A stretch of 7,123 nucleotides of DNA from the NCBI GenBank assembly GCA_937923585.1, contig CALDSM010000793.1, forward strand, positions 1-7,123, read 5' to 3'. A program made the translations under genes and the position numbers. Position 1 is the first letter of the stretch; every line of letters begins with the position of its first letter. The stretch is from an uncultured bacterium. Lineage in GTDB: Bacteria; Hydrogenedentota; Hydrogenedentia; Hydrogenedentales; CAITNO01. A model generated the notes under the pieces. It saw only the letters and a list, made by a program, of their open reading frames with translations. It was not told the DNA's origin and made no database searches. Below, one piece after another: positions 4,201 to 7,123 of the stretch.

Positions 4201-7076
4201 ATGAAACGCGCCGTCCTGCCGCTTCCGTTTCTGCTTCTGGTTCTGATGGGTGCCGCCGCCGGGGCGGATGCGGTCCGGGACGGTTTTGCCAAGCCGTTGC
4301 CGGAATATTCGCCGGTGCCGATCTGGTGGTGGAGCGCCGACCCGATCACGTCGGAGGGGGTGCGGGAGCAACTGGGCAGGATCGCCAAGGGCGGCATCCA
4401 CAACGCCATGATTCTCAATCTTGCCCCTTCCGGCCCGCTCTACGGAAGCAATGCCGATGAGCCGCCGTTTCTCACGGAGGCATGGTGGGATCTGTTTCGC
4501 ATAGCCGTGGAGGAGGGCAAAAAAGCCGGGGTGCGGATCTGGTTTTATGATCAGCTTGGCTTTTCGGGAGCGAGCCTGCAGGCTCGCGTGGTGCGCGACC
4601 ATCCCGAGTTTCGCGGCGTTTCGCTGGAGCGGGAGCTCAAGGATGTGACCGGTCCGGCGGAGGTGGAACTTGCCGTGCCGCCGGGCGGCACGGCGTTGTC
4701 CGCATTTACCGCGGAACTTGTTGGCGACAGCGGCGACGCGGCCAAGTGGATTTGGGACTATTACGCGCCGGATGAGAAGATGAACCGCCATTTTCGGCGG
4801 ACCTTTGACCTGCCCGCAGTTCCGCATGAGGCGCACCTGAACGTCACCTGCGACAACGGCTACGTTGCCTATGTCAACGGGACGGAGGTTGGCCGGGAGA
4901 GCATTTACGGCAAGGAGGGATGGAGCAGGGCGGAACGGTATGACATTACGCCGCTGTTGAAAACGGGCAGGAATGTTCTGGCCGTTACGGGGGAGAACCT
5001 GGGCGGCGAGGGCGCACTGCTGGCCGAAGTCGTGTTCTCCGGCGGTGACGGGGGTACTGTGCCGGCGCGCATCGTCAGTGACGCGCAGTTCAAGATGAGC
5101 AGGGAGGAACTGCCGGGATGGACCACGGCGGAGTTTGACGACTCCGCCTGGGCGCAGGCGGACGAGATGGGCGCCATGTCCACGCCGCCGTGGACCGCCG
5201 TGACCGGCATGGAGTCGAAGGCGCCCGCACCGCTGGGCGTCGCCGTGAAGAACTGCCGCAATGTCTCCGAAAGCATTCAGGGAAGCACATTGAAACTCGC
5301 CGTGCCCGCCGGGAACTGGCGCGTGTCGCTGTTTTATACGATGCTAGGCGGTTTCGACTATGCCAACCCGGAGGCCTGCAAGGCGCTTCTGTCCGTGGTG
5401 CACGGGGAGATGGAGAAGCGGTTCAAGAAGGAACTGGGCAAGGGCATTGCGGGCTCCTTCCAGGATGAATTTCCGGAAACGCCGCGCTTCTCGCAGCGAA
5501 TGGGGGAGGCGTTTCGCGCACGGGCGGGGTATGACCTGATGGAACGGTTGCCCGCGCTGTACGACGACGTGGTGGATCGATTTGGTGATCCCGCGGGGCC
5601 GGGCACGGTGCAAATCCGCTGTGCCGCAAACGATGTCGCCGCAACACTGCTGGAGGAGGCGTTCTTCAAGCCGCTGTTCGACTGGCACGAGCGGTACGGT
5701 ATGCTGTGCGGTTACGACCAGTGCCACCGGAGCGCCGACCCGCAGGGCGGTGACAAACGGTACGTGGACTACTTCAAGACGATGCGCCATTACCAGGTGC
5801 CGGGCAATGACATGGACGGCGACGCCAAGCCGCACCAGGGCATTGCCGACCTGTATCACCGGCCGCGGGTGTGGCTGGAAGGGTTCCATTCGAGCGGATG
5901 GGGGCAGACGCTGGAGGAAATCGCGACGCTGCTGCACCCTTTCTATGCGAACGGCAGCACGCTGTTCAATCCGCATGCCATCTACTATTCGATCCACGGC
6001 TCCTACTGGGAATGGGCCCCGCCCGACACCGGCTGGCGCCAGCCTTACTTCGCGGACTACCCCGTGCTGGCCGATTACGTGTCGCGGTTATCCTATGTCC
6101 TTTCACAGGGCACCCATGTCACCAGTCTGGCCGTGCTGCGGCCGACTTCGACGGTGCATGCCTGCCAGGGGTTCACGGACAATCCCGCCGCGGAGCGCTG
6201 CTCCGATGTGTACTGGAAATGCCAGGAATCGCTGCGCGCGGAACAGTTGGACTATCTGGTGATGGACGAGGACTCGCTGGCCCGGGCGGAAACGGCGGGC
6301 GGCGTGTTAAAGGTGAGCGGGATGGAACTGCGCGGCATCGTGCTGCCCTCGGCTCGGGTGCTGGGTGCCGTGGCGATGGACAAATTGAGCGCCTTTGCCG
6401 CATCCGGCGGTTTGGTCGTTGTCGCGGGGGAAGCGCCGGAGTGGCCGGCGGACCAAATTCTGACGGACGCCGCCTTCGGCGAGGCCGCGCAGGCACTGCT
6501 GGCCAAGTCAGTGCGTTTGGACGACCCAAGCCGGACGGCCGCGGAAGTGCTGGCGAAGCTGCCCCGCGACGTGCAGGAACAGAACCCCGTCCTGCATCGC
6601 CGCATTGGCGACAGGGATGTCTATTTTGTCCTGTCCGACACCGGCACGGCGGGCAACGGCAAGGCGCGCTTTGAGATCAACCAGCGCAAACTGTGGGAGA
6701 CCCCGGCGGCGCGCGGCGAACGCGGCGCCTATACCTTCGGTATGGACGGCATCCCCGAATACTGGGACGCGCTGACCGGCGCGGTGCGGCCCCTGTACAA
6801 CTACGCGCGCCAGGACGGGCGCACGCATGTTGAAACCGCGCTGGACGAAACACCCGCGCCGCTGATCGCGCTGCGGGCCGCAACGGCGGAAGACCCCGTC
6901 AGCATCGAGTCCGACCTGGACGTGACATCATGCCGCCGCGAAGGCGGCACGGTGAAGGTTGAGGGTGTTCCGCGCGCGGGCGCGGACGCGCAGGCTCCCA
7001 CGGAGCACCGTGTGCGCGTGGCCTATTCGGACGGGGTTTATGAGGGGGCCATGCCGGCGCAGCCGGTGCTGCGAAC
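4201..7076 (+). CDS. Secreted GH106-like glycoside hydrolase (3' truncated by contig end)
   Basis: The gene starts at ATG 4201 with GGAGA upstream. Residues 1-24 are a signal peptide (MKRA, hydrophobic core, then GAAAGADA). The catalytic region opens with P-I-W-W-W-S (40-45), G-G-I-H-N (64-68), L-N-L-A-P-S-G-P-L-Y-G (72-82) and R-I-W-F-Y-D-Q-L-G-F-S-G (112-123), typical of GH106 alpha-L-rhamnosidase-related proteins. About 180-330 is an inserted beta-sandwich like rhamnosidase sugar-binding domains (Y-V-N-G-T-E-V, then F-D-D-S-A-W). The barrel resumes with F-Q-D-E-F-P-E (E423) and P-R-V-W-L-E-G-F (E560), whose glutamates are plausible catalytic acids. Next come an amidotransferase-like alpha/beta region (about 640-745) and a beta domain (about 795-895, with E-Y-W-D-A-L-T-G). 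It probably cleaves a glycosidic bond in an external polysaccharide; rhamnose specificity is unproven. Genuine sequence stops near residue 958; the following residues to TAG 7096-7098 are adapter-encoded. Confidence 0.85.
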
Positions 7077-7123
7077 AGATCGGAAGAGCGTCGTGTAGGG
7101 AAAGAGTGTAGATCTCGGTGGTC
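7077..7123. other. Illumina TruSeq adapter contamination at contig end
   Basis: From 7077 the sequence reads AGATCGGAAGAGC, the universal start of Illumina TruSeq read-through. The remaining 34 bases match my memory of the reverse complement of the TruSeq universal adapter to the window's end. It is a library artefact, not genomic DNA. Where read in the hydrolase frame it encodes the tell-tale D-R-K-S-V-V followed by a false stop. Confidence 0.97.

Noticed and set aside
3932..4201. In-frame upstream extension of the SGNH gene to 4201
   Set aside because: The extra 90 residues show no family pattern and would bury the membrane anchor. GGAGG directly precedes the ATG at 3931.
7077..7098. Natural C-terminus of the glycosidase
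   Set aside because: The codons before the stop lie within the adapter sequence, so neither these residues nor the stop are genomic.

Overview
The window looks like one end of a GC-rich contig from an environmental bacterium. The protein families (Ig-like 'PPTGSI' repeat modules, an SGNH hydrolase fused to TPRs, a secreted GH106-like glycosidase) are ones I associate with Planctomycetota, Verrucomicrobiota/Lentisphaerota, Hydrogenedentota and similar metagenome-derived lineages. No marker gene is present, so this placement is inference. I see no tRNA, rRNA, CRISPR array, transposase or integrase.

Layout. Bases 3-338 (+) hold the C-terminal end of a large repeat-built extracellular protein whose beginning lies outside the window. 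It faces a minus-strand gene (414-1082) for a small membrane-anchored protein of an uncharacterised family. Next, also on the minus strand, is a long gene running from 3931 down to 1192. It encodes a membrane-anchored SGNH-type hydrolase followed by a long TPR array, but a single-base-type frameshift around 3050-3095 splits it into two ORFs. The Ser and Asn motifs of the active site lie in the first ORF and the Asp-His motif in the second. A 269-bp divergent intergenic region (3932-4200) holds an AT-richer patch with a 22-bp inverted repeat. It is followed on the plus strand by a gene for a secreted GH106-like glycoside hydrolase (4201 onward).

The right end is not genomic. The last 47 bases (7077-7123) match the Illumina TruSeq universal adapter (reverse complement). 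The apparent stop codon of the hydrolase gene lies inside the adapter, so that gene is truncated and its last six or so residues are artefactual.

How the genes may work together is tentative. A membrane-tethered SGNH hydrolase (possibly an O-acyl esterase) and a secreted rhamnosidase-like enzyme share a divergent promoter region, which would fit processing of an acylated polysaccharide. Nothing in the sequence proves this link. I found no convincing undescribed defence or mobile system. The observations most worth following up are the split SGNH-TPR gene with TPRs inserted inside its catalytic domain, the exact 137-residue duplication in its TPR array, and the adapter contamination.
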